A stretch of 64,000 bases of DNA, from contig SSBO01000001.1 of assembly GCA_005281725.1 (NCBI GenBank), positions 6,122,399-6,186,398 of the forward strand, written 5' to 3'. The stretch is from Wuchereria bancrofti. Lineage: Eukaryota > Nematoda > Chromadorea > Rhabditida > Onchocercidae. Position 1 is the stretch's first letter, and the number at the start of each line of letters is the position of its first letter. The translations under genes were made by a program, and so were the position numbers. Positions 1 to 12,285 of this stretch are shown here, piece by piece. A model generated the notes under the pieces. It worked only from the letters and a program-made list of their open reading frames with translations, had not been told where the DNA came from and did no database searches.

Positions 1-82
1 CAAGTCTTAAATGAGACGAAAAAGACACATTGGATAGCAGATACTCCATCAAATTTTGGATGTGATACTTTACTGATTCCAG

Positions 83-1297
83 AAACTTCCATCTAAAATG
101 AAACAACAGTACGCGGAATTCGAAGAACTGCTTGATCCGTGCCGTAATCATCGTGCTTATCGGATGCTTACAGCCAACATGAGTGCACCAACGGTGCCAT
201 TTATTCCATTACTCCTTAAAGATTTAACATTTACACACGAAGGCAATAAGACCTATTTCGCTGGTTTAATTAATTTCGAGAAAATGGTAAGTACCACATT
301 CACAGCATGTATTCCTCTCTGTTATCAGCATTTGTGACTCTTATTTTTTTTATCAGAAGTGTTAGTCATTGCGTGTTTCATATGCAGGATTTAAATATTT
401 TGATAAAGAGGTTGTTTGCAGTCGCTTTCATGAACCTTGTGAAATCGGACATTAAACTAACTTTCAAGCTCCTTTCATCTCGTTTTTCACATACTTCGAA
501 TTGCATTCCAAATTAGATTTAATACTAGTCAATGTCAAAATATCCTTTTCTTTGCCGTTCATTTCATTATTGGACCAATAGAATAGCATAAAGAATTTAA
601 AAGAAAAAGATTTTATCATCGTTTATGTCTCCTTTGATTCAACTTTGTCTCGAGATTAATCCTTGAGGAAATTATTTCAAATATTTGATGTGATTTCAGC
701 ACATGATTGCTAACATTTTGCGAGGCTTTAGACAGTGCAAATATCCAGGTATGTGTATGACTACTGTTATAACTACTGTTTTTAATTCATCAGGAAAGGC
801 TTTGGGATAGAATCATGTTTTCGAATAATACCTGCATGGTGTTCGGCGCATCATTCTCACTGTGTTTTAGTACTTTAGTATCAGTGCTGCAAATATTTGG
901 CATTGTTCTTAAGGTGTCTAGTACAACATAATCATTTGAACCACTTTTTTTCAGCTATTGCTTACGAACGGAAGGTTTTCAAGTCAAAAAACCTTGTTAG
1001 GTAATTTTTTTTTTTCATTATTAAGATTTTTTTTTTTCATATTATTGTGCATACCAAGGAATTATTACTCACTGGACATTCTCTTAGAATTTGTTAGAAT
1101 GAATAAGAGAATTTTGCGAATTGTTCGAGACTTTCTTTCCAATCTTTTCAAAAATCTATTTGTTTATCGATTACACTTTGTTCATCGATCATACTTTTTT
1201 CGATACTTTTTGTAGGAATTTCAAAGTGATCGACAATCAGCGGCGTCTGATGGAATTATCTTATCAAATTGAACCATCGAAAAGGAAACATCTCTAG
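83..1297 (+). CDS. epac-1: EPAC-type Rap guanine nucleotide exchange factor, C-terminal exons (partial)
   Basis: Last four exons of a RasGEF (CDC25) catalytic domain: 83-286, 700-748, 955-1000 and 1216-1297 (TAG at 1295-1297). They join in frame to 126 residues; the 5' part lies outside the window. Seen: the core segment [19 protein letters not shown] followed by INFEKM and HMIANILR, then a tail with [17 protein letters not shown]. These are hallmarks of EPAC1/EPAC2 (RAPGEF3/4), whose human proteins carry similar HEGNxT, NFEK and VIDxQ..L...S.R.EP segments. Family role: cAMP-activated GDP/GTP exchange on Rap1/Rap2 at membranes; the cAMP-binding domain would lie upstream and is not visible. 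All introns have GT donors and TTTCAG, TTTTTTCAG or TTTGTAG acceptors. The gene converges on TMEM209. Other RapGEF classes are possible, but the tail fits EPAC best. Confidence 0.85.
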
Positions 1298-3180
1298 CGA
1301 CCGTTAAGGGAAGTGATATCCGTAGTCAAAGCAAAAGTGGTGGTGATGACTACTTGACGAACTGTAATGGCAAACTAGTGATGATAAGACTAGCAGAAGT
1401 AATGAATTGATTCGATGCGGACCAGCATGGAATAACTATAGTACAATTGTAGAACTAGTAATAGGCATCGAAAGAACTATTGATAATATATTAGTCATAG
1501 CGATTTTCGCCGTATTACAAACTCTAGTAGTAATGGTTTTTCTAGCGGTAGAAACTCGGTCTCAAAAGACCACTCTCTAGTAGTACAAAAGTAATTGTGG
1601 TGACACTTCTGTACATTCATGTCCGTGATATGAATTCTTCCTGCTTGTACCTCCTTTCTCCATGATCTCAGTTTCCGCTTTTTCCTTATTTTTATTAAAT
1701 AATTTCTACCAATATCTTCCAATATATTTATATTATTTTCCTTTACAGACATCCCATCTATACATTTTGTTTAAATCATTGTAGTTTTGAGATACGACAC
1801 AGTTTGGCTCCATTAACGAAAAGTCAATGTAAATGTAAAGTGAAACATTTGTAGGAAGTTTTCTAATCGTGCGAAATCTAATTTTAAACACAAATTAAAA
1901 TAAATCTGACAAATCCATAACAAAAAATTTATGGAAACATCAGAATTTGGAATAAAGCAATCGTTCGAAATTACGTTAGAAAGATGTAGAGTGATGCCGT
2001 CCTGCAAATTAATTAATGATTATTGGAATTTTGAGTGCTAGAAAAAATCTCTAAATTAAAAATTTATTTTCCAGAAAAACGGTGACAATATAGTGTAGAA
2101 GGACTTGAATGCTTTTCCAAAACAGGATTGAAGTCCCTCAGTTCTCCATAACCCGCTGATTCAGATGAGGAAATATTATAACGAAATATAAAAGCATACT
2201 GAAAAATAAATAGAGATTGCAACATTCATGAGAAAAATGGACTAAGTAATGAGTATTAAAATGTTATGGCTCTTTTGCTCTTATCTCTTCAGAAAGAACG
2301 GACGAAGCAATTCAAAACGACTGCGCAAATCAACCAAATTTTTAGGGGTTCTAAAATCTCCAAGGTGTAAATATGTACAAATAATAAACTATCCAGCCAC
2401 TGGAAATTCAAATCAAAAATCGGAAAGTATCAAAGTGTAAGGGTAATTCCGGAAAGTAAGAAGAAGAAGGAAGAAAGTCTAATTTTCTACTTTTGGAAAG
2501 CCTAGCAAATTTGATAAGCAAGTGGGAGATGCAAATTTCAATATTGCGAAACTCTAAATAAATTTATGGAAAAAAATCATTCAAATTGTAAATAAATCTT
2601 AACAACGTTATGAATCATCTAACTAAATTCTCAAGCTGATCTTAAGACATGATTTTGTTAAAATCCTTATACTATAAGCATCTGTTGTATAACAAAATGA
2701 AGATCCATTGTAATGTCAATCTTTAACACATATATAAACCATATACTAATAAAAAAGAGAATAACCCCTTTTTTCTTCAAAAAAGGAACAGACAATACCG
2801 GGAAAATACTTTTTCCCTGGCTACTCTGTCTATTTTTCATCTTCAAAGCGTATTCATCAAATCAATAAAGTCAAAAATCAAAAATATCAATAAGGATTCA
2901 ATAATCTAACTGCAGTTTCATAAACTAAGCATAACCAACGCCAATAATTTTGCTTCCACGGTCAACAGGTAACAGCACTGTTACTATATCACTAACAAGG
3001 CGTATCGGTATGGTGTACATTGTGCATTACTGAATTGCCTACTCTAGTAAGCCCTTTAAATTTTTGTTTGCTCCTTACTCTTAACAGAACTTTTCAAGAC
3101 AAAAAAATTCACGATAGAGGCTACGATTTCCACTTGAAACTTAAAACAAAGGTTCTTGTCATTATAATTTATAACAGCAT
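1298..3180. other. Convergent intergenic region (EPAC / TMEM209 3' flanks)
   Basis: No recognisable gene. It separates the stop codon of the + strand EPAC gene from the stop codon of the - strand TMEM209 gene and must contain both 3' UTRs. The first 280 bases hold an open frame without a start codon (see findings). AATAAA-like motifs occur near 2206 and 2560 on the + strand. Confidence 0.7.
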
Positions 3181-6100
3181 CTACTCCAGAACGCAAGCAA
3201 GATTGATGCCATTTTCATCAATTTTTATACTACCAAGCTGTCCCTCGCTAAACAACCGAATATGTTGTATGAAAAGTAAGATTGTTCGCCAAAGATTTCT
3301 TGTGCCACGATCAACTTCGAAACGTTCACGGCCACCATCCAATACTAATGCAAAGTGTGGAGGATGAATGCTGCTCTGAAAAGTTTGGTAAATCTAACGA
3401 ATGTTTCAAAGCTTAATTGTTGCATCAACGGACTTAATTTACAAAAAATACCTGATAAATATAGAAAGACTTTTTCATACACTGCAGTGGTGATGGCTTT
3501 GCGGGTTTCTTCAGATAGAAAACTGATGAGAATGGCATTTCGATATCACTTATCAAAGGATTTGTTCCCATCCTGTAGAAAGAATTTTTTTGATTTCAAG
3601 TAAACTTATCATATTACTTTTTTATGGAAAGCATTCATTTGTGCTTTTAAATAAAATCATGATTTAGCACTTAACTTTAGTAGTAATTATAAAATGCACA
3701 GAGAGGAATTAAGACTTGATTTACCGTGCATCCATGTAAACTGAAAACCACGACCAAATAAGCTGAGCATCTGTCGGTAAATGAGGGCCCCATACACGTT
3801 CTGTTGGCGAATAATCTTGTTCGCCTGAAATAAAAATTGTCATTCCTCAATTAATCAGGAAGTTTCTGAACATCATAATTAGTTTTCAAATACCGTAAAT
3901 AAATTGGTTTAAATATCAATAAAATTTTCAGATTCAAAACAAAAAAGAAATGTAACCCAGAAGAAAAAACTAAAATAACAACCTTCTTCTTTCCTTTCAA
4001 CAAGTTCATATCCTCCACCTTGCCAGTTGTAATTTTTCATACAGACATCAGCACACAATTCCCGACACCTTTTAATCAAATAAGATTGTTTTTCATGTAT
4101 TTTGAGATACGGTAAAATATATGGAAGGGCTGATTTCAGTAAATCACTCTTCGATGAAGCAGCAGTTTGAAGTGCCTCTACAGATGAGTGACCGATTTTC
4201 AGATGCAAATGTGCATGGGACTGAAATTTTTGGTTTATATCTGTGTTAGTTATCATTGACATTTAGTCAGTTATCCTTCTATGTAGACTTAGTTTTCATT
4301 AGATGTGTGATATCTTTGCGATTATAAAACTCAATTTAAGATCAACAGTAGGGTTTGCACCTATTTGTTATTTGATTACTATTTATATAATTTCAAAAAA
4401 AGTAATTCATTGAAAGATAATTATTAGTTATTCTACAGTGATAACGAGTTCACTTAATTTTTTACCACTAATCACTTGAAAAAAATTTCTAACAATTCGA
4501 AAAACATGCCTTTGTAAAGACAGCATTAATTTCATCAATCTTCACAAGGAGTGGGCGTAAAATTGTTTGACAAATCCAGGAGCGTAAATTACGTTCAGCG
4601 ACAGCGAAGCCTTCAGCGTCTATTCTATATCTGCAACATAAAACCTGAGCAGTTCTAAGACTTTCATCAATCTTTCAAACCTTTTTCAGCTATAAAAAAA
4701 AACAAAAGAATGTAAAGTAGCAAAATTCTTACTGATTCAATATTTCCGAAGAAGTGATCGGTATCTGCTTGCCAACAGGACTGCTTTCAATTCCGTTCAA
4801 CTGCACAACACTTGAAAATTGGTTCCCAGAATGTGAATGTGGAGACAAGCTAGAATGCCGACGACGTTCATAATTTTCTGATCGACGAAGCAACGGCGGA
4901 GTAAATCCTGCAAACATCGGTTAGGTATCAAAAACTTTTCAGGCAAAAATTCAAACAAAGTATGTGCAATTACAAAAATATAGTGCAAGTTTTCGATACC
5001 AAAACAGTGTTATATTTTTGAAACAAAAACTGAATTTTAGAAAATTCTATCTCCTGAAATGAGTACCCATTTCAGTCTATACTTAATTGCCGAAAAAAAC
5101 AGATTAATACTTCATTTTATTTCTTATGATATACTTGCAAACACCAAAATCAAATTGAATTTCACAAACCTTGCCTACCTTTTGATGATCGCTTTGCAGC
5201 GTTATGATTCACACGAAATGTGATGCTATCGTTGTTAACATTACGCGCAACGTCTGTCCCGTCACTCGCTATACCTTTGCCATCTCCAGCGGCTAATTCA
5301 TTGTCAACTTCAATCAAATTCAGTGGAATTGGCGATAATGATATGCGTTTATCAGTCACCATTATACGACTGCCTGTATACATATGTACATTATGCTTCA
5401 CAAACATCGATTCTTTTCCATCGCCAACAACGGTATGAATATTATGATATTTCTCACTTCTTTGACTACATCAAAAGTACATTAATAATAAAAAACTATC
5501 TCAACAGCATATTAAGACAAATTTACGCGTTTGACATAATTTGACGAACACTTCAATTATCAAAATTTGAAGTTTCCAAAATTTAGACTTTCCATGCTAA
5601 GCGAACGTATCAGTCTTCAAAAGAAAAGATTAAAATTGATATTACATTACAACGCATACTGCATAATCAAATATCACCTGTTACCAAAGAAACAACACTA
5701 TTTTCATCGCCCGCAACTCTCCCTTGTTCATCATCATACATAGCAGTTCCAACTTCATAACTGTTATTTTTGGATGACAAACGAAATGGCTTAGAAATAC
5801 CAATGATACGCTCGGATTTGGAAGATGAGAATGAACCAAACGATGTTGAAAAAGATGTTGTGACATTTTTGAGTAATTCATTGTTTCCAGGACTGAAAAA
5901 CTTTCAAGTTCATTTTTTTTCTCAGTTTATATGAAATTTGTTATTCACTCGACTGTCATCATACGCTAAGAAGCTTTACAGTCCAAGTAAAGAAAAGCAA
6001 AGTTGCCTTACCTTAAATATTTATAGCTGCGTTAAATTTCTATCCTTCAAAGTTTAACAAATCCAAATACTCAATTTTCAAATTTCCTCATTATGGAAGC

Positions 6101-7621
6101 ATGAGAGTAGATCTATCTCACATTTTTGTGCTCAGGAGAGTAATAAAAAACTCTCGACAAAATATTGTGGTCAGAACGACTTTAAAATCTTCGTATATTT
6201 TTCTCTACAAAATATCCACAGCGTAACTGTAGTCTAGTGAAATTCAAGCATATATTATTAACATGTAACAATCACTCAAAGTAAAAACCAAATCTCAGAA
6301 GTGGTGGTTTTATTTGAAGACTCGATGTATGTTTCTAACCTTTTTCGAAGATACTCTTCCAGCTGTTTATTTGTTTGAATTGAAGATGTCGGACGACTAC
6401 GAAGGGATGTTCTTGAACCAATTTTCGCAGACAGTGGTACAGAATGGCCTGGATGTCTTTCTATATATGAAGAATGATGATCAATCAATGGTGTTGAGTG
6501 CATGAATAAGGCGCTGTCGCCAAATGCACTTCCTGACTTGCAACTAAAAACTTATCCGAAACTTATTGAAAAAAATTATCATTTCTACTACCAACATGAT
6601 ATTAACCAAAAAATTTTGACAACATGATATGGTGTAAATTTTGGCATATTTGGGATTTTTTCGAAGAAATACAAAACGGTACAGAATTTGCTTCAAATGG
6701 TCATTTGGATTATCAGCTCTTACTGCCAAGAGAAAGCAGAGGTTATGGATTTAGTTCAACTAAATTATGTATTTTTAGAATTGATGAAAAATTTCTCAAA
6801 TTAACTAACCTATTAAACGATGATCCAACTGAAGAGCTAGTCAAATTATGCCTCATGTAATTTGATGAAAATGGATTTCTCGGAACTTGTGCTGACCAGT
6901 TGCCAAAATGTAAAGCCGAAAGCCACTGTGCAATAAAATTTCTATTTGGTTGAGATGATGAAATATTGCAACCATCTGGAAAACGAACTTAAAACAACAA
7001 GGATTATTCAACAAGGATTATCACTCCCAACATTCAAAATATTGGACTGACAGCACACTCATGGAAAGATCACAACGAAATCAAGTCTTTTTTTCTCATC
7101 AAGTTTTTCCTCAGTATTACATAAATATCTCTATAAAGATTCTTAAGGTCAAGAAATTTGCTTGCAAAATATTAAAGTCTCACTTTGATCAGTGATTCTT
7201 CGTGCAGAAACTTGCTGCAGTGTAAATTCGGACGGCAATCCCCTCGTGACACGGTACGAATATTTCGCTGTTTCGAAAAAACATACCAATAAATTCAACA
7301 AACAAATGAAAAGCGCTGTGATCTCGACCACATATGTCGTTGAATGAACTTTATCATATCGCAGTAAGAAAGAAATCAAACTGGCGCAAGTAGCACAATT
7401 TAAAGCGAAAATCTAAAAAGAAAGTTGTAGTTAAAACCAAAAGCAAAATTAGAGAGTTTAAAAAACTAATTCTAGAATGAAACCGGAATAATGGATTTTG
7501 ATAGAAACGGAATCTACTTAACTAGAAAAATTCCAACTTCTAATCAGTTGCATTCAAAATAACTCACATCAAAAATGAAACAGATCGTTGGCAAAACCCA
7601 AATTATAACTTGCCGCCATAA
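3181..7621 (-). CDS. TMEM209-like nuclear envelope protein
   Basis: Twelve exons join in frame to 670 residues (N-terminus unresolved): 7621-7568, 7412-7184, 6975-6810, 6543-6340, 5892-5678, 5373-5179, 4907-4733, 4630-4510, 4220-3983, 3824-3725, 3572-3452, 3375-3181 (TAG). Recognised by the conserved TMEM209 C-terminus: LHLKIGHSSVEAL, then LPYLKIHEKQSYLIKR, NWQGGGY, WGPHLPTDAQLIW, FYIYQSSIHPPHF and a final RNLWRTILLFIQ...GIN. Two hydrophobic segments occupy the first ~60 residues (QVIIWVLPTICFIF and VVEITALFICLLNLLVCFF), followed by a Ser-rich low-complexity middle, the family's layout; human TMEM209 is 561 residues. Family knowledge: inner nuclear membrane protein linked to NUP205 and karyopherins. 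The intron below 4510 uses a GC donor. It lies downstream of SPRING on the same strand. Confidence 0.88.
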
Positions 7622-8062
7622 CTGAGAAAGCCTATAAATAATTACTGCATTGCTTCAGCTAATACTTCCATGCTTCTTTAAGATCAACTGATTCTATATC
7701 TCAATAATTAAGACTAAGAAAATCAAAATAGCTTTATGTAAAGTAAACAACAGTATGTCCCGCGACCAATTTCAGAAGTGAAAACCTCCTCTTACATAAT
7801 AAATACCCCAACTATATAATAAATCAATTATTGCCTCAATTTTGGATCCATTATTTAATCTTTAATTTATTAATTTAACCATTAATTTAATACAGATAAC
7901 TCGTTGCGGTTCGACATAATCTCAAATGTGTTGGCGAAATCTACATCAATCAAGGCAACCGCAGAAAGAAACACTCTTAAGTAGCTAAATTATAAACCTT
8001 ATTCTTTCAGTTTCGCGTTCCAATGCAAGTAGTAAATGCAGTTTATTCTTTGTTTGTAAGAC

Positions 8063-8089
8063 CGTCCCACGGCGCCAAGATGAATTCAT
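8063..8089 (-). CDS. Candidate first coding exon of TMEM209
   Basis: An ATG at 8089 follows a good acceptor (TAATTGCAG, seven bases before it), as expected for spliced-leader addition. Nine codons (MNSSWRRGT) lead to a possible GT donor at phase 0, which fits the phase of the next exon at 7621. The donor (ACG/GTCTTA) is weak, and the alternative reading onward stops without a compatible donor. Inference only; cDNA 5' ends would settle it. Confidence 0.3.
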
Positions 8090-8795
8090 TATGTCACTGC
8101 AATTATAATTACGTATCAGCTACATACGCTTCAATCAGTTCACAAGAAAAACAAAACCTCCCATTACTTCAAAAAACAACACATACTTTCTTCTGCATTC
8201 TCATATTACGAAGAGATGGATGTTTCAAAAGCATTAAAAGAATGCTTATTTAATAATCCAAGGAATAAACCGAATATTCTGAGAAAAAATTTGCTGCACA
8301 AAATGTGTGCTTATAAAAATAAATCCACTATTGCAAAGAATGATATGACGCACGCGTGTTTGTATTTGAGAAACAAACTGCCTTAACAGACCGGAATAAG
8401 TGCAAAACGTGCGCAATAATTCCTTTCTTTTCATTCAAAATAACCATACTATGAAGGAAAGATACTGCTGTTTATAAATATATACCGATATTAATGCTAA
8501 TAGTTCGCTAAAATCGAAGACGTTTATTTCAGCTCTTCAAAGGATTTAAATTCTGAATTCCCGATTTTCTTTACACAAATAAACAAGAATATGAGAAAAT
8601 TAGCAACATGAAGCTGACAAAATTCACATGACACAAAATAACGACGAAAATAAAGGCCTACAACTAAAGTATTGAAAGATATGTATGAATTTATATTCTT
8701 AAATAATGCTTATTTAAATAAATAAAACTCGTGTGCTAAATCTTAGAAACATGCATTTTATAAACGTTGCTTGTATCCAACATATTCAAAAAGGA

Positions 8796-8811
8796 CTGTA
8801 ATCGATTACAG
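8796..8811. promoter_or_regulatory. Perfect 16-bp palindrome with TAATCGATTA core
   Basis: CTGTAATCGATTACAG is its own reverse complement. The core has two inverted TAAT half-sites, the arrangement bound by paired-class homeodomain dimers. Functional use is inference from motif shape and its location between two genes. Confidence 0.3.
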
Positions 8812-9063
8812 AATAAAACTCCTTACATACTTCAAAGCTTTTTGATACTACCCTTCATATAGAGAAGCTGCTTTAATGAAGCATATATTACAATGTACCA
8901 CTGATGATTACAACAATTTTATCACAAAGCTCATAACTGAAGAATACAACCGATTTGAAATCATACACAAAAAGAAAGACGTAAAACCAACTTCAGAATA
9001 TTAACCCGATCCTGCAAAGTTACCTAAATCTTCTTCCCGTAGAGTAATCTTGACTATGCCTTC

Positions 9064-10829
9064 TTATCGTGAAAAAGGACGATTCGGTTCCTGCTTGTAA
9101 CAGTATTTCATCTTTTCGCTTTTGTATTTGTTTTCCGAATGTACACTCTGGAAAGAAATATATTCACTTTGTTATAAAAAACTGCTCCCTGTGCAATATT
9201 CGATATTTTATGGGGGAAAATTTCGTAAAAAAATATTTAGCACCTATAGTGATATCCATTCCCACTTAAGTGATATGCCTCCATAATACTCCAGAAAAGG
9301 AAAATGAAGTATCTGGACAAATCTGATAGTCTGGAATTCAAAACCTCAAATTCCGTGTGCCCTTACATTTGAAGAAGTGCGACATTTCAGCATGCAAAGC
9401 TCGAACTGGTCCGTTGCAGAAAGTATTTGCCGTAATCGATGTCCAGATGTTGACACTATCATTTTTAGCAGTATATTTTTCTATAAATATTGGCTTTGCC
9501 AGATTTTTAGATGTTTGAATAGCAAGACATATATGTTTGTGATGAAAATAACACGTTCAGCACCAAACAATTCATTGTATCGTTTAATTTTAACTGCATC
9601 AAAAATGTACCTGCTCCGGTCTCAAACAACAGGAAACGCACTGTTCGTAGTGAGAGCAACAACCAGTATAAAGGTCACACCAAACGCAGCTAAAACGTAT
9701 CGATTGAGTACCCACTTCACAGCAACCATTCGACATCAGGAAAGCTCTTTCACATATATAACCTGAAATGTAAGAAAAAAAATTCTCTCAAAATAATAAT
9801 CATGAGGAGTCTGACATCAACAAAAGACTAATGACTTTGTTAATAATCAAACCCGTTTCTACTACTCTGTGGAGTGATAAATATCAAATCAAACATGATG
9901 AGATGAGAAAGATGACAGAAAACCTATAATATTTTGCTAACTATAATATACAAAGATTGGAAGTCAATTTTCCACTCAAAAAAAGGCGTAAATACCTCAA
10001 GTGAGTGATCACCTTTGCATATCTTGTTTAGCTGCTGAAAAGAACTGAAAGCCTAAGCACTAAAATTCATGAAGTGCACAAAACGAACTAAATAAACTTA
10101 GCCCTACCTTACGTGAATTCAAATTACCTCTGTCATCAGTAACAGAAGTCCTTCCTTGTATTGTATTACGGCAAGCCCTTCCTTCACTGTTAACAAAGCT
10201 ATCGTTTACCGCATCCGTATTTCGTCCAGCACTATCTGCTAACCACTGGATATGTCTATGTGCTGTTAGCTTGTACTTGTCTAACATCTGTTCCTCGATG
10301 TCTTGCTGCAAACAGCAAATTACATGCATATTAAAGATTTAAGTAATGTTTGAATTAAAAGGCAAAAAACGAGCAAAAGATTACACTCGCTAAGAGTTAT
10401 TATCGGGAAATCAAATGTTCACCAATACGGTGAGAAATGGAATCAACAATAGATCCAAAAAAATTTTGATGCATCACCGAACAATCCAAACTCAATTAAA
10501 ACATGCTGAGTTTATTCCAGAAACTGCATATTACATCCATAGTTATAGCTGAAACTGAGCCGATCTGGCGTAACGTGACCAAGAGAACTAATTAAAACAA
10601 GAGTTGCAGCTTTCCGAAAATCCAAGTTAAGAAAGTTAAACTTACATGGAGGGCAGAAATGTAAATCTGGACTTACCCCAGAAATACTTAACGCATTTTG
10701 TATAATCCAAGCCAGAAGCCCACTCTCGACAACAAAGTAAAGAAAGCTGAAGACAAGAAGAAAAGCAAGAACGTGGGTGGCTCGGAGTGACTGGATGACA
10801 AGTCTATTCCCGTCGTGTGCCATCCGCAT
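9064..10829 (-). CDS. SPRING (SREBF pathway regulator in Golgi, C12orf49 family)
   Basis: Five exons give a 226-residue protein: 10829-10677, 10305-10128, 9762-9611, 9480-9367, 9147-9064 (TAA). Residues ~17-40 form one hydrophobic segment (THVLAFLLVFSFLYFVVESG) after a short basic N-terminus, a type II signal anchor. The lumenal part carries the family signature in order: CRNTIQGRTSVTDDRGYICE, NGCC, then GCCSHYEQCVSCCL, DQFELCMLKCRTSS, SV.SEN and KYCY near the end. Human SPRING1 (205 residues) has the same blocks. Known role: Golgi/ER glycoprotein needed for SCAP/S1P-dependent SREBP activation, hence sterol and lipid gene expression. The ATG at 10829 was chosen because it leaves a short N-terminus as in the family; an in-frame ATG at 10979 would add 50 residues. 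Divergent from tat-1. Confidence 0.92.
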
Positions 10830-12285
10830 GTACACCTTACACCCTTCTTGTGCATTCCAACCGCACGTTGTCCACTCTTGCCGCCCCACTATCCATACAA
10901 ACTCACTCGAATCATGCAATCCATGCTTCTGGAAATAAATATGGTAGCAACAACACTGACCTTCTCCGTCAAATTTCAACGAACTTCAACTTAACACCCG
11001 GTTAACTCAGCATTGTCACCTATGATCTCAGCCAAACCCGTACTCTCTTTTTTTGTATCCTAACCTATTCCGATCAATCATATTCCTACTGGATAACTCC
11101 AACGTGACTTCATGAAGCAACGACTGCGGGAGAACGACAAGAATTAAAGATTAATGAGATTGAATATAATGTAGGTCAAAATTTGAAGAGTAGGATAGAC
11201 TTTTAAGTATGGAGAGAGAGCAGAGAGAGCAATCCACGACGGCTGGAAAGTTGGGGGACAGAATGCGAAAGGAAGGGACGAAAGTGCAGTCAAGGATGAA
11301 AGTATATCAATCAGCAAGGATTGTATTGGGTGGAGTGCTGGTTGCTTACGAATGGACGGGAACACGAGTACTGGTGGTTGAGTGATCGCTTGAATTAGTT
11401 AGTGACCAGAATTCTTCTTCATCTATCAGCTTCTCAGATGTTTCCTTTATTTTTGACTTCCAGATTTCTCGAAATTGAAAAATAAAAAGAAAATTGGAAT
11501 CAGTTCTTAGTGGTTGCAAAGGTCAACAGTGCGTTTCGTTAGGGTGATCTGACCTTTTTTCTATAGGTTATGCAATATCATGAGTTGGTTTACTTCGACT
11601 TTTTACTCGGGAAAAGTGTAAAATACAACGACAGTATCTAAAAATTATCATTAAAATGCTTAAGAATTGATGTTCATATTGTTTATAATGGAGGAAGAAA
11701 AAACAGAGTTTTGGGAACTTGAATGGAACAGAGTTCAATGTCTTAAGTTTCAACATTTGCTTATTAATAATCCAAGTCATTAATTAGTTAGTTATATCGA
11801 TGATCGTGAAACATATTTGTAATTGAATTAATCATTTTATGAATTTATTCTAACTATTTGATCATAGACATCAAGGAAGAGGAAAAAATTGTGTGGGTAG
11901 TCTTGTGTTATTATCAGTGCTATGCTTGTGATTTTCGTTGAAATCGTGACGTGACTATAATGAAGAGCACTGATAAGGTGTTCTCTACTTTCTTGTTAAA
12001 TCTTTTTATATTCTTTGTCAATCGAAGGATTACAGAAGTAATCAATACATTACTTAATGTTTGCGATATTTTTTGGAGTGGACATATAATGATAAGTAAC
12101 AGGACATATTCTACATATTTGATATAGGATATGATATCGGATGATTTACCGTGCTTTACGTGTAATCTTGTAATTTTGGAGTGACATGCTCCAGTTTTGG
12201 AGCAGTCGCAGTATTACAATTGATAATCTGTAGGTATCAATTTTTTTTTAATTTTTAGATCTTGCCTCATGATGAATTGCTATGA
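10830..12285. other. Divergent intergenic region between SPRING and tat-1
   Basis: No gene recognised. This 1.45-kb segment lies between the start codons of two divergent genes and should hold both promoters. The stretch from about 10800 to 11400 is visibly less AT-rich than its surroundings and includes an AG-rich run near 11210-11240. A T-tract ending in TTTTTAG at 12257 precedes the tat-1 start and is a likely trans-splice acceptor. Confidence 0.6.

Larger units (their letters stand above)
7622..9063. other. Region between SPRING and TMEM209
   Basis: Apart from the candidate first exon of TMEM209 it shows no coding signal. It contains a perfect 16-bp palindrome at 8796-8811 and presumably the SPRING 3' UTR and TMEM209 5' signals. 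Confidence 0.6.

Noticed and set aside
10817..11005. 62-codon + strand frame opposite the SPRING start
   Set aside because: Antisense shadow of SPRING exon 1 and its upstream frame; no features of its own.
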